Origin: an uncultured Flavobacteriales bacterium | Lineage (GTDB): Bacteria > Bacteroidota > Bacteroidia > Flavobacteriales > UBA7430 | Direction: 5' to 3' | Assembly (NCBI GenBank): GCA_913041775.1 | Contig: CAJWJW010000008.1 | Span: 1 to 18,539 of the forward strand | DNA length: 18,539 bases | In this document: piece by piece, positions 1 to 6,433 of the stretch | Numbering within the stretch: position 1 is the stretch's first letter | Layout: the number at the start of each line of letters is the position of its first letter | The notes under the pieces: model-generated | The model's input: only the letters and a program-made list of their open reading frames with translations | Database searches by the model: none | What the model was told of the DNA's origin: nothing | Program-made: the position numbers and the translations under genes

Positions 1-1
1 T

Positions 2-922
2 AGTGTACATTCTATTTTAGAAGACCGACTTAAAAAATTGGATTTTAACTGTGAACAAGATTATTGCTCAAATAGAAAGGATTTACTAGCTAAAATAGCC
101 AATTATCAGGGCTTGGTTATCCGTTCTCGTACACCCATAGATGAAGAATTTCTAGCTGCAGCAACAAGTTTAAAGTTTATTGCTCGTTCTGGTGCCGGTC
201 TAGAAAATATAGACTGTATAAAAGCTACGAATTTAGGAATCCATTTATTTTCTGCTCCTGAAGGGAATCGTCAAGCAGTTGGAGAACATGCTTTAGGAAT
301 GCTACTAAATTTGTTTAACAAACTATCTACTGCAGATGCTGAAGTAAGAGCTGGGCAGTGGAATAGAGAAGCTAATAGAGGTGTTGAGCTTTCTGGTAAA
401 ACAGTAGGTATTATTGGCTATGGAAATATGGGTAAAGCATTTGCTAAATGTATTTCTGGTTTCGATTGTACCGTTTTAACTTACGATAATGTTAAAACTA
501 GCTATTCAGATGCATATTCTAATGAATCAACTTTAGAAAATATTCAACAGAATGCTGATATTATTAGTTTTCACACACCCTATAACAAGAGTACTCACCA
601 TTATTTAGACCAAGCTTTTACAGATAAAATGGCTAAACCCTTTTACATTATTAATACAGCTAGAGGGAAAATTACATGTACTTCAAGTCTAGTAAAAGGC
701 TTGAAATCAGGAAAAGTTTTAGGAGCTTGTTTAGATGTTTTAGAGTTCGAAAAAACGAGCTTCGAAAATATGTTCGATGGAAAAATACCTGATAGTTTTC
801 AATATTTACTGAAATCTAAAAAAGTATTGTTAAGTCCCCACGTAGCAGGTTGGACGGGAGAATCATATTATAAACTGTCTTCTGTGTTAGCAGACAAAAT
901 TGAGGAAGTGTTCGGCAGGTAA
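2..922 (+). CDS. D-2-hydroxyacid dehydrogenase, phosphoglycerate dehydrogenase-like (5' end cut off by window)
   Basis: This is a NAD-dependent D-isomer 2-hydroxyacid dehydrogenase, closest in style to the short SerA-like D-3-phosphoglycerate dehydrogenases, which would act at the first step of serine synthesis. The reading frame is open from base 2 and the residues before the TTG at 38 (SVHSILEDRLKKLDF) match the usual N-terminal part of the family, so that TTG is not the start and the true start lies outside the window. Numbered from base 2, the Rossmann glycines GYGNMG are at about 139-144, and the catalytic Arg (NTARGK, about 221), Glu (DVLE, about 248) and His (SPHVAG, about 280) are all present. 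There is no C-terminal ACT domain; the protein ends soon after the catalytic His. It converges on the permease gene across a 44-nt gap with no obvious hairpin. The exact substrate cannot be told from the sequence. Confidence 0.9.
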   Translation, partial: SVHSILEDRLKKLDFNCEQDYCSNRKDLLAKIANYQGLVIRSRTPIDEEFLAAATSLKFIARSGAGLENIDCIKATNLGIHLFSAPEGNRQAVGEHALGMLLNLFNKLSTADAEVRAGQWNREANRGVELSGKTVGIIGYGNMGKAFAKCISGFDCTVLTYDNVKTSYSDAYSNESTLENIQQNADIISFHTPYNKSTHHYLDQAFTDKMAKPFYIINTARGKITCTSSLVKGLKSGKVLGACLDVLEFEKTSFENMFDGKIPDSFQYLLKSKKVLLSPHVAGWTGESYYKLSSVLADKIEEVFGR

Positions 923-966
923 AGAAGATTGTAAATGTACACCTTAAACTCTATAGATCCAGTATT

Positions 967-2013
967 CTAATTCCTAACATTTAGATGCGCTCTAAGCATA
1001 TTACCTACATACATAAGCGCTAAAACGAGCAACATAATTGCCATCCCTGGCGCTAAGGCTAAGTAAGCCTTATCTAAAATTATATACGAATAATGATTTT
1101 TTATCATCGCTCCCCAAGAAGGCATAGGAGCTTGTGCACCAATCCCTAAAAAACTCAGGCCAGCTTCAATTAAAATTGCAGAAGCAAAATTAGCAGCAGA
1201 TATCACTATAATGGGACTCATAATATTGGGTAAGATATGTCTAAACATGATTCTGAAATCTCCAAAGCCTAAAACTTTAGCTGCTTGAATATATTCTAAT
1301 TGTTTAAGACCTAAAACCTGCCCTCTCACAACTCTAGCAACCTCAACCCACATCGTAAGACCAACAGCTACAAAAACTTGCCAAAAGCCCTTCCCTAGAG
1401 CCAAGCTAATCGCGATTACCATGAGTAAGGTAGGAATAGACCAAACTACATTTATAAGCCAGAGAATACACTTGTCTATCCACGAGCCATAATAACCAGA
1501 TATTAAGCCTAAAGTTATACCAATTAACAAGGAAATTAATACAGAAATAAACCCTATAGCAAGGGATATTCGAGTAGCTACAATTAAACGACTCAATAAA
1601 TCTCTTCCGTATTTATCACAGCCAAGAAAATACGTTTTTTTAAAAATTGGAGAAGAAGAATTAGACAACAATACAGAATTTAAGGCAATTGACTGCGAGT
1701 AATTCGTTCCATATTTATGATACAAAATAAGCGAATCCGAAACACTAAAAGAGCTAATAGGAATGGACTTATAAGCAGGAGGTTTACCATGTAAAAGCTG
1801 ATCAATAAAGCCAATTTTTGTACTCGTTCTTTTTGGAATCCTTAAAAACAAAACCTCTGTTGCCGGTCTAATTGTACTAAGCTCAAGGTGCATTTCGTTT
1901 GCAAATGGACTGTTGTCTGGTGCAATAAAGTAGGCAAACACAGCACACACTATACTACAGAGTATAATGAATACACCAAAAAAGCCGGGTATGTTTTTTT
2001 TTACTTGAATCAC
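967..2013 (-). CDS. ABC transporter permease, OppC/DppC type (peptide/nickel family)
   Basis: This is an inner-membrane permease subunit of a binding-protein-dependent transporter for oligopeptides or similar solutes. It has a TM helix at residues 10-31, the family motif GCDKYGRDLLSRL at 131-143, further TM helices at about 150-172, 184-206, 210-226, 265-288 and 318-338, and the EAA loop at about 240-265 (EYIQAAKVLGFGD ... ILPN), which contacts the ATPase. It is 348 aa, longer than the roughly 300 aa of E. coli DppC. The extra length is a segment of about 95 residues (35-128) between TM1 and the GCDxxGRD motif, expected in the periplasm. The start is GTG at 2013; the frame stays open upstream to a stop at 2068-2070 but holds no better start. 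No partner permease, ATPase or binding protein lies in the window, so the substrate is open. Confidence 0.88.
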   Translation of the reverse strand: MIQVKKNIPGFFGVFIILCSIVCAVFAYFIAPDNSPFANEMHLELSTIRPATEVLFLRIPKRTSTKIGFIDQLLHGKPPAYKSIPISSFSVSDSLILYHKYGTNYSQSIALNSVLLSNSSSPIFKKTYFLGCDKYGRDLLSRLIVATRISLAIGFISVLISLLIGITLGLISGYYGSWIDKCILWLINVVWSIPTLLMVIAISLALGKGFWQVFVAVGLTMWVEVARVVRGQVLGLKQLEYIQAAKVLGFGDFRIMFRHILPNIMSPIIVISAANFASAILIEAGLSFLGIGAQAPMPSWGAMIKNHYSYIILDKAYLALAPGMAIMLLVLALMYVGNMLRAHLNVRN

Positions 2014-2162
2014 GTTTACGTTTAAGGGCTTAAAACTACAAATAATGCAGCAGGAAACGATAAAAAACTAGGACAAGATGTAATCAATAATCGCAGAACA
2101 AAACCTTTAATAAAAGTCTATATTTAACAAATAATAATCGCTAAAACTGAACAGCGTTCTAA

Positions 2163-2182
2163 GGATTAAAAATTATTAATCC
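2163..2182. promoter_or_regulatory. Inverted repeat in the permease/betB divergent region, possible operator
   Basis: The arms GGATTAA and TTAATCC pair perfectly over 7 bp around a 6-nt centre. No T-tract follows on the plus strand, and the site lies between two divergent genes rather than behind one, so an operator fits better than a terminator. A shorter dyad, GAAC-agc-GTTC, sits just upstream at 2149-2159. The regulator is unknown. Confidence 0.35.
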
Positions 2183-2269
2183 CTACATCCTGATAAAGTA
2201 GCTCAGGGGCAAAAAATAGTTACGGCAGTCTAAATAAATGGTGCTAAATATGCTTATCGAAAATAAATA

Positions 2270-2294
2270 TGACAATTATTTTATGTCAATTATT
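2270..2294. promoter_or_regulatory. Overlapping inverted and direct repeat upstream of betB
   Basis: TGACAATTATT (2270-2280) recurs as TGTCAATTATT (2284-2294), a 10/11 match spaced 14 nt start to start. The same bases form the dyad TGACA-9-TGTCA (2270-2288). The site lies 52 nt before the betB ATG, a plausible place for a regulator, but no known consensus is matched. Confidence 0.3.
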
Positions 2295-2346
2295 TCCAGA
2301 TCCTTTCAGTCAATTCAACAAAAAATAAGTAGGAAAAATAACTAAT

Positions 2347-3801
2347 ATGCAACAACATCTTTATATTCATGGCAGCTACATCAAAGCGGATTCTAATGAG
2401 TCATTTAAAACCATAAATCCAGCCACAAACCAAGTTATTTGTGAGGTAGGTCAGGCTAGTGAAGACGACGTTGAAAAAGCAGTAAAATCTGCAGAACAGG
2501 GCTTTGCTGTTTGGTCTGCTATGCCTGCAATTGAACGCAGCAGAATTTTACTTAAGGCGGTGGCAATTTTGCGCGAGCGAAACGATGACTTAGCAGCTTT
2601 AGAAGTAATGGATACCGGAAAGCCATTGCAAGAGGCAAATTGTGTCGACATCATCAGTGGTGCTGATGTGATTGAATATTATGCTGGTCTTGTACCAGCA
2701 TTACAAGGCACACAACAAGACTTAGACAGTAATACTTTTTTCATCTCAAAATGTGAGCCACTAGGTGTTTGCGTTGGTATTGGCGCTTGGAATTATCCAA
2801 TTCAAATTGCATGTTGGAAGTCTGCACCGTGTTTAGCGGCAGGGAATGCAATGGTGTTTAAACCATCGGAAAACACTCCTTTAAGCGTACTAAAACTTGC
2901 TGAAATATATACTGAGGCAGGAATGCCTCCTGGCGTTTTTAATGTAGTACAAGGGGATTATCGCGTTGGTCAGTATTTGACTCGACACCCTCGTATTGCA
3001 AAAATTTCGTTTACTGGTAGTTGTGATACTGGAAAAAAAGTAATGACAGATGCAGCAGCAACACTCAAAGAGGTTACTTTGGAACTGGGAGGCAAGTCGC
3101 CATTAATTATTTTTAATGATGCGAACATAGACAACGCTGTTTCTGGAGCGATGTTAGCTAACTTTTACACTCAAGGTGAGGTTTGTACCAACGGCACTAG
3201 AGTATATGTCCAGAGCGATCTATATGACACATTTCTAGAGAAAGCAAAAATGCGCAGTGAAGCGATCAAATTAGGAGACCCGATGAATTTAGATACGCAA
3301 ATGGGCTCCCTAATCAATGCCAAACATCTTGACAAAGTGATGGGTTATATCAATCAGGCAAAGACATCCAATGCGCGCCTTATATGTGGTGGAAACAAAC
3401 ATAATTCAGAAGATACTCGTGATGGATTTTTTGTTGAACCAACAATATTTGCAGATTGTGAAGATGATATGACCAATGTTACCGATGAGATTTTTGGCCC
3501 AGTAATGTCGGTACTACGCTTTAATGATGAAGCTGAGGTTATTAAAAGAGCAAATGACACTACCTTCGGGCTAGCTGCAGGTGTATTTACTCAAGACATT
3601 AATCGTGCACACCGTGTTATTAGTAAATTGCAAGCAGGAATATGCTGGATTAATAGTTGGGGTGATTCTCCGGCAGAAATGCCAGTAGGTGGATATAAAC
3701 AATCAGGAATAGGTCGCGAAAATGGTCCTGAAACTTTAAAATATTATACCCAAGTAAAAAGCGTATTTACCCGCCTGAATAATGTGGAAAGTCCATTCTA
3801 A
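2347..3801 (+). CDS. betB: Betaine aldehyde dehydrogenase
   Basis: BetB oxidises betaine aldehyde to the osmoprotectant glycine betaine with NAD(P)+, the second step from choline, in the cytoplasm. At 484 aa it is close to the family's usual length and is recognisably similar along its length to proteobacterial BetB: GIGAWNYPIQIA at 144-155, KPSENTP at 172-178, catalytic Glu246 in VTLELGGKSP, catalytic Cys280 in GEVCTNGTR, EIFGPVMS at about 383-390, and a C-terminal EMPVGGYKQSGIGREN. The ATG at 2347 has a weak AGGA at 2331-2334, 12 nt upstream. ruvC begins 23 nt after its stop. No choline dehydrogenase, choline transporter or betI lies in the window. Arginine codons differ sharply from the neighbours (8 of 17 are CGC), which points to acquisition by transfer. 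A broader-specificity aldehyde dehydrogenase is possible but less likely. Confidence 0.93.
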   Translation: MQQHLYIHGSYIKADSNESFKTINPATNQVICEVGQASEDDVEKAVKSAEQGFAVWSAMPAIERSRILLKAVAILRERNDDLAALEVMDTGKPLQEANCVDIISGADVIEYYAGLVPALQGTQQDLDSNTFFISKCEPLGVCVGIGAWNYPIQIACWKSAPCLAAGNAMVFKPSENTPLSVLKLAEIYTEAGMPPGVFNVVQGDYRVGQYLTRHPRIAKISFTGSCDTGKKVMTDAAATLKEVTLELGGKSPLIIFNDANIDNAVSGAMLANFYTQGEVCTNGTRVYVQSDLYDTFLEKAKMRSEAIKLGDPMNLDTQMGSLINAKHLDKVMGYINQAKTSNARLICGGNKHNSEDTRDGFFVEPTIFADCEDDMTNVTDEIFGPVMSVLRFNDEAEVIKRANDTTFGLAAGVFTQDINRAHRVISKLQAGICWINSWGDSPAEMPVGGYKQSGIGRENGPETLKYYTQVKSVFTRLNNVESPF

Positions 3802-3824
3802 ATTCAAACTAAGATCGCATTCAA

Positions 3825-4376
3825 TTGAAAGAAGAAAAAATTATTTTAGGAATAGACCCTGGTACTAGGGTTATGGGTTATGGTCTGATAAAGAAAAAAG
3901 GATCGGAGTTTGAAATGATCATGATGGATGTTTTAATCATGAATAAAATAAATGACCCTTATATAAAACTTCAAAAGATATTTCAAAAAACACTCGCAAT
4001 TATTGATCAATACAATCCTGATGAAGTTGCATTAGAAGCTCCATTTTTTGGAAAAAATGTACAATCAATGTTGAAATTAGGAAGAGCACAAGGTGTAGCA
4101 ATGGCAGCTGCATTAGAAAGAGACATTCCGGTAACAGAATATGCGCCTCTAAAAATTAAAAAGGCAATCACGGGTAGAGGAACTGCATCTAAAGAGCAGG
4201 TAGCAGCGATGCTTATGCAAATGTTAAACATTAAGGAAATGCCCAAATATTTAGATGCTACAGATGGATTGGCAGCAGCAATGTGTCATGGGCTGCAAAA
4301 TGGGGAAATAAACACTGGCAAAGGAAAATCTACGTGGGAAAGTTTTGTTAAAAACAATCAGGATCGAATTGGTTAA
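3825..4376 (+). CDS. ruvC: Crossover junction endodeoxyribonuclease RuvC
   Basis: RuvC is the dimeric Mg2+-dependent nuclease that cuts Holliday junctions with RuvAB during recombinational repair. All four catalytic acids can be placed: Asp11 in GIDPGT, Glu71 in LEAPFFGKN, and Asp144 and Asp147 in LDATDGLAAAMCH. They correspond to E. coli Asp7, Glu66, Asp138 and Asp141. The protein is 183 aa, near the family's usual length. The start is taken as TTG at 3825, because the frame is closed by TAA at 3810-3812 and no ATG or GTG lies between; ATT at 3819 is a remote alternative. No strong Shine-Dalgarno sequence is visible. It lies 23 nt behind betB on the same strand and may be read with it. Its stop is only 4 nt from the stop of the convergent HIT gene. 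Confidence 0.94.
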   Translation: MKEEKIILGIDPGTRVMGYGLIKKKGSEFEMIMMDVLIMNKINDPYIKLQKIFQKTLAIIDQYNPDEVALEAPFFGKNVQSMLKLGRAQGVAMAAALERDIPVTEYAPLKIKKAITGRGTASKEQVAAMLMQMLNIKEMPKYLDATDGLAAAMCHGLQNGEINTGKGKSTWESFVKNNQDRIG

Positions 4377-4380
4377 AATT

Positions 4381-4773
4381 TTATAATTCTGCAATGATTT
4401 TCTTTGCAATAACAGCCATTTCATCCGATTCAACTTTCAATTTAGGTCTGGAGAAATTAATATCTTCAACCGTTTGAAGTGGGATTAAATGAATATGTGC
4501 ATGAGGAACTTCCAAACCTATTACAGCAATACCAATTCTTTTACACGGTATAGCCATCTTTAAAGCATTAGCAGTCGTTTTAGCGAAAAGCCAAAGATTA
4601 GCGTATGACTCAGCAGAAAGATCAAAGATAGAGTCTATTTCTTGCTTTGGGATTACGAGCACATGCCCTTTAGAAAGAGGAAAAACATCCAAAAAAGCTA
4701 AAAAGTTTTCATCTTCAGCAATTTTAAAGGCAGGGAGATCTCCTTTTACAATCTTGGTGAATATACTAGCCAT
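4381..4773 (-). CDS. HIT-family (histidine triad) nucleotide-binding protein
   Basis: This 130-aa protein belongs to the HIT superfamily of nucleotide hydrolases and transferases (Hint-like enzymes act on AMP-linked substrates). The active-site triad is seen as HAHIHLIP, with His91, His93 and His95. N-terminal SIFTKIVKGDLPAFKI and KGHVLVIPK at about 35-43 are also typical of the family. Its ATG shares one base with the greA stop (TAATG at 4772-4776 on the minus strand), so translation is very probably coupled to greA. The cellular substrate cannot be deduced. Confidence 0.92.
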   Translation of the reverse strand: MASIFTKIVKGDLPAFKIAEDENFLAFLDVFPLSKGHVLVIPKQEIDSIFDLSAESYANLWLFAKTTANALKMAIPCKRIGIAVIGLEVPHAHIHLIPLQTVEDINFSRPKLKVESDEMAVIAKKIIAEL

Positions 4774-5246
4774 TAACGTGAGATGTGTAAAATCTCAAAT
4801 TTCATGAGTCCTGCAGGAACAGTTATCTCAGCAATATTGCCAACTTTTTTACCTAATAAACCACTACCAATTGGAGAGTTAATTGAGATTTTTCCAGATT
4901 TAATATCTGCTTCAGACTCGGCTACTAAAGTAAAAGTCATGTCTTTTTTCGTTGCAATATTTTTAATTTTAACTATAGATAGAGCAAGAACTTTATCAGT
5001 ATCTAATTGCGACTCGTCTATTACACGAGCGGTAGAATACATACCTTCAAGTTTAGCTATTTTCATCTCCAACATCCCTTGGGCTTCTTTGGCAGCATCG
5101 TACTCAGCATTTTCAGATAAATCGCCTTTATCTCTAGCTTCTGAAATCTGATTAGAAATGCTAGGCCGCTCTACAAACTTTAGCTGTTCGAGCTCAGCTC
5201 TTAGTCTCTGTAATCCCTCTTCTGTATAATATGATATAGTTGACAT
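4773..5246 (-). CDS. greA: Transcription elongation factor GreA
   Basis: GreA binds the secondary channel of RNA polymerase and stimulates cleavage of the 3' end of backtracked RNA, rescuing stalled complexes. The 157-aa protein has the usual two parts: an N-terminal antiparallel coiled coil (about residues 5-75) whose tip carries the acidic pair Asp42 and Glu45 in RDKGDLSENAEYD (equivalent to E. coli Asp41 and Glu44), and a C-terminal FKBP-like domain containing SPIGSGLLGKKVG at about 124-136. The ATG at 5246 gives the normal N-terminus. It is the first gene of a greA-HIT pair and sits just downstream of a terminator that insulates it from the large outer-membrane operon. Confidence 0.95.
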   Translation of the reverse strand: MSTISYYTEEGLQRLRAELEQLKFVERPSISNQISEARDKGDLSENAEYDAAKEAQGMLEMKIAKLEGMYSTARVIDESQLDTDKVLALSIVKIKNIATKKDMTFTLVAESEADIKSGKISINSPIGSGLLGKKVGNIAEITVPAGLMKFEILHISR

Positions 5247-5274
5247 AATAGTAATTTTAAAAGTAGTTTAACGC

Positions 5275-5304
5275 AAAAAGAAGATCCGAAAGGATCCTCT
5301 TTTT
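5275..5304 (-). terminator. Rho-independent terminator after the porV-like gene
   Basis: The arms AAAAAGAAGATCC (5275-5287) and GGATCCTCTTTTT (5292-5304) form a 13-bp stem with one mismatch, closed by a GAAA loop and ending in a T-tract on either strand. It lies 30 nt after the stop of the porV-like gene and before greA, so it would end the three-gene minus-strand transcript. Confidence 0.85.
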
Positions 5305-5313
5305 AAATTGGCA

Positions 5314-5329
5314 TCCTCCCTTAGGAGGG
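5314..5329 (-). terminator. Small GC-rich hairpin preceding the main terminator
   Basis: CCTCC (5315-5319) and GGAGG (5324-5328) pair around a CTTA loop, with a possible flanking G-U pair, 5 nt after the porV-like stop. There is no T-tract of its own. It may protect the 3' end of the message or assist the adjacent terminator. Confidence 0.4.
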
Positions 5330-5334
5330 AAATA

Positions 5335-6390
5335 TTAAAGTGTTATTCTAGCACCTATAGAATGAGGTGAAGCGAGTGGACTAGCTTGACGGTAAGAATA
5401 ATCTAAACCGAAAACAGTGCCTGAGCTCAATGGAATTTCAAAAGTAAAACCAGCATTAAGACCTGTAAAAACAGTACTGCGTGTTTCAGAATCTAAGACC
5501 CCATCTTCGTAAACATACCCAGTTCTAAGCATGAAAAACGATTTATAGCCATACTCCATACCTAAACCGTACTGGTCCTTAGTAAACGAGTTAGAAGTGA
5601 AATTACCAGCAAGGGTAAGTCGACTGTCAGCATCGATTGTGAAATCGTAAGAAGCACCAATATTTAATAAAGAAGGTAATTCAAAGGCATCAGATCTTAA
5701 CTCATATGTTTGATCATAATCTTGACCAAAAGAGTCATCGTTAGATAATTTCACACCGTTACCATCACCTTCGAATTTCATTTTTGGACCTACATTTTTT
5801 AAAGAAACGCCAAACTTCATTTGACGGTTAACTCCTGCTACATATTGTATACCAGCATCAAGAGACATAGCCGAAGCTTTCATATCTGGAGTAGATTCAG
5901 AAATCATTCTTACAGTTGCTCCACCGGAAATATTGTCTGTGAATTTCTTAGCGTAAGAAAGTCCAATATTCATTACAACTGGAGAGTAAGTAGACCCTGT
6001 TCCTTCTGGAGAATTTGGGTTTGTAATACTAATTTCCCCAAAGTTAACTGTAGAAATGGCTAAACCAAGTACAGCATCGTCTGCTAGAGATTTAGAGAAA
6101 CCAAAAGAGTTTACTTGCATATCGAAAAGCCAAGAGGTAGAAGCGAAAATAAACTCCGTATTTTCTGTACCTGCTAAACCTGCAACATTTAAGAATGTAG
6201 CTTCCAAACCTTGAACAGAAGCGGTATTTATACCACCCCATCCCGAAGAACGAGCCCAAGGATTGATTAACAATTCTGTAGCACCTGCTTGTCCCGAACG
6301 TTGCTCGTTACCTGCTGATACATTATTAGAACAAAGTACTAATAAACCTGTTAAAAGAACAGGGAACAGTTGTTTTGTATATTTTTTCAT
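5335..6390 (-). CDS. PorV/PorQ-family outer-membrane beta-barrel protein
   Basis: This is a member of the PorV/PorQ family, outer-membrane barrels related to FadL. In characterised systems PorV carries T9SS cargo from the SprA/Sov translocon to the attachment complex. The start chosen is ATG at 6390, giving MKKYTKQLF, a hydrophobic stretch and VSA|GN, a normal signal peptide (1-26); ATG at 6396 adds two residues, and a TTG at 6423 would spoil the signal. The mature part opens with the family pattern of a small-residue-rich strand (NPWARSSGWGG), an 'ATFLNVAGLAG' loop, and EFIFASTSWL, then alternating strands to a C-terminal GARITL. Length is 351 aa. It is the last gene of the operon, 43 nt after the giant secreted protein. 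It is probably a paralogue dedicated to that protein rather than the housekeeping PorV, because no porU or other por gene is adjacent. Confidence 0.82.
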   Translation of the reverse strand: MKKYTKQLFPVLLTGLLVLCSNNVSAGNEQRSGQAGATELLINPWARSSGWGGINTASVQGLEATFLNVAGLAGTENTEFIFASTSWLFDMQVNSFGFSKSLADDAVLGLAISTVNFGEISITNPNSPEGTGSTYSPVVMNIGLSYAKKFTDNISGGATVRMISESTPDMKASAMSLDAGIQYVAGVNRQMKFGVSLKNVGPKMKFEGDGNGVKLSNDDSFGQDYDQTYELRSDAFELPSLLNIGASYDFTIDADSRLTLAGNFTSNSFTKDQYGLGMEYGYKSFFMLRTGYVYEDGVLDSETRSTVFTGLNAGFTFEIPLSSGTVFGLDYSYRQASPLASPHSIGARITL

Positions 6391-6433
6391 AACCATAGTC
6401 GTATGAATTTTAGTCTTTAACAATTTTAATCTA

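Larger units (their letters stand above)
2014..2346. other. Gene-free divergent region between the permease gene and betB
   Basis: The 333 nt between the divergent starts of the permease (-) and betB (+) hold no credible ORF. Three dyads are visible: GAAC-3-GTTC at 2149-2159, a 7-bp perfect inverted repeat GGATTAA-6-TTAATCC at 2163-2182, and TGACA-9-TGTCA at 2270-2288. The last overlaps a direct repeat with a 14-nt period. I see no clean Bacteroidota promoter (TAnnTTTG) on either strand here. The region probably contains both promoters and the operators of betB. Confidence 0.7.

Noticed and set aside
38..40. TTG at 38 as the start of the hydroxyacid dehydrogenase
   Set aside because: The frame is open to the window edge and the residues before it fit the family N-terminus, so the gene is cut off by the window.
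2163..2182. The GGATTAA/TTAATCC hairpin as a terminator
   Set aside because: It lies between divergent genes, not after one, and lacks a T-tract on the plus strand.
4783..5151. A 122-codon plus-strand ORF opposite greA
   Set aside because: It lies wholly inside greA, whose motifs are unmistakable, and its translation has no recognisable family pattern.
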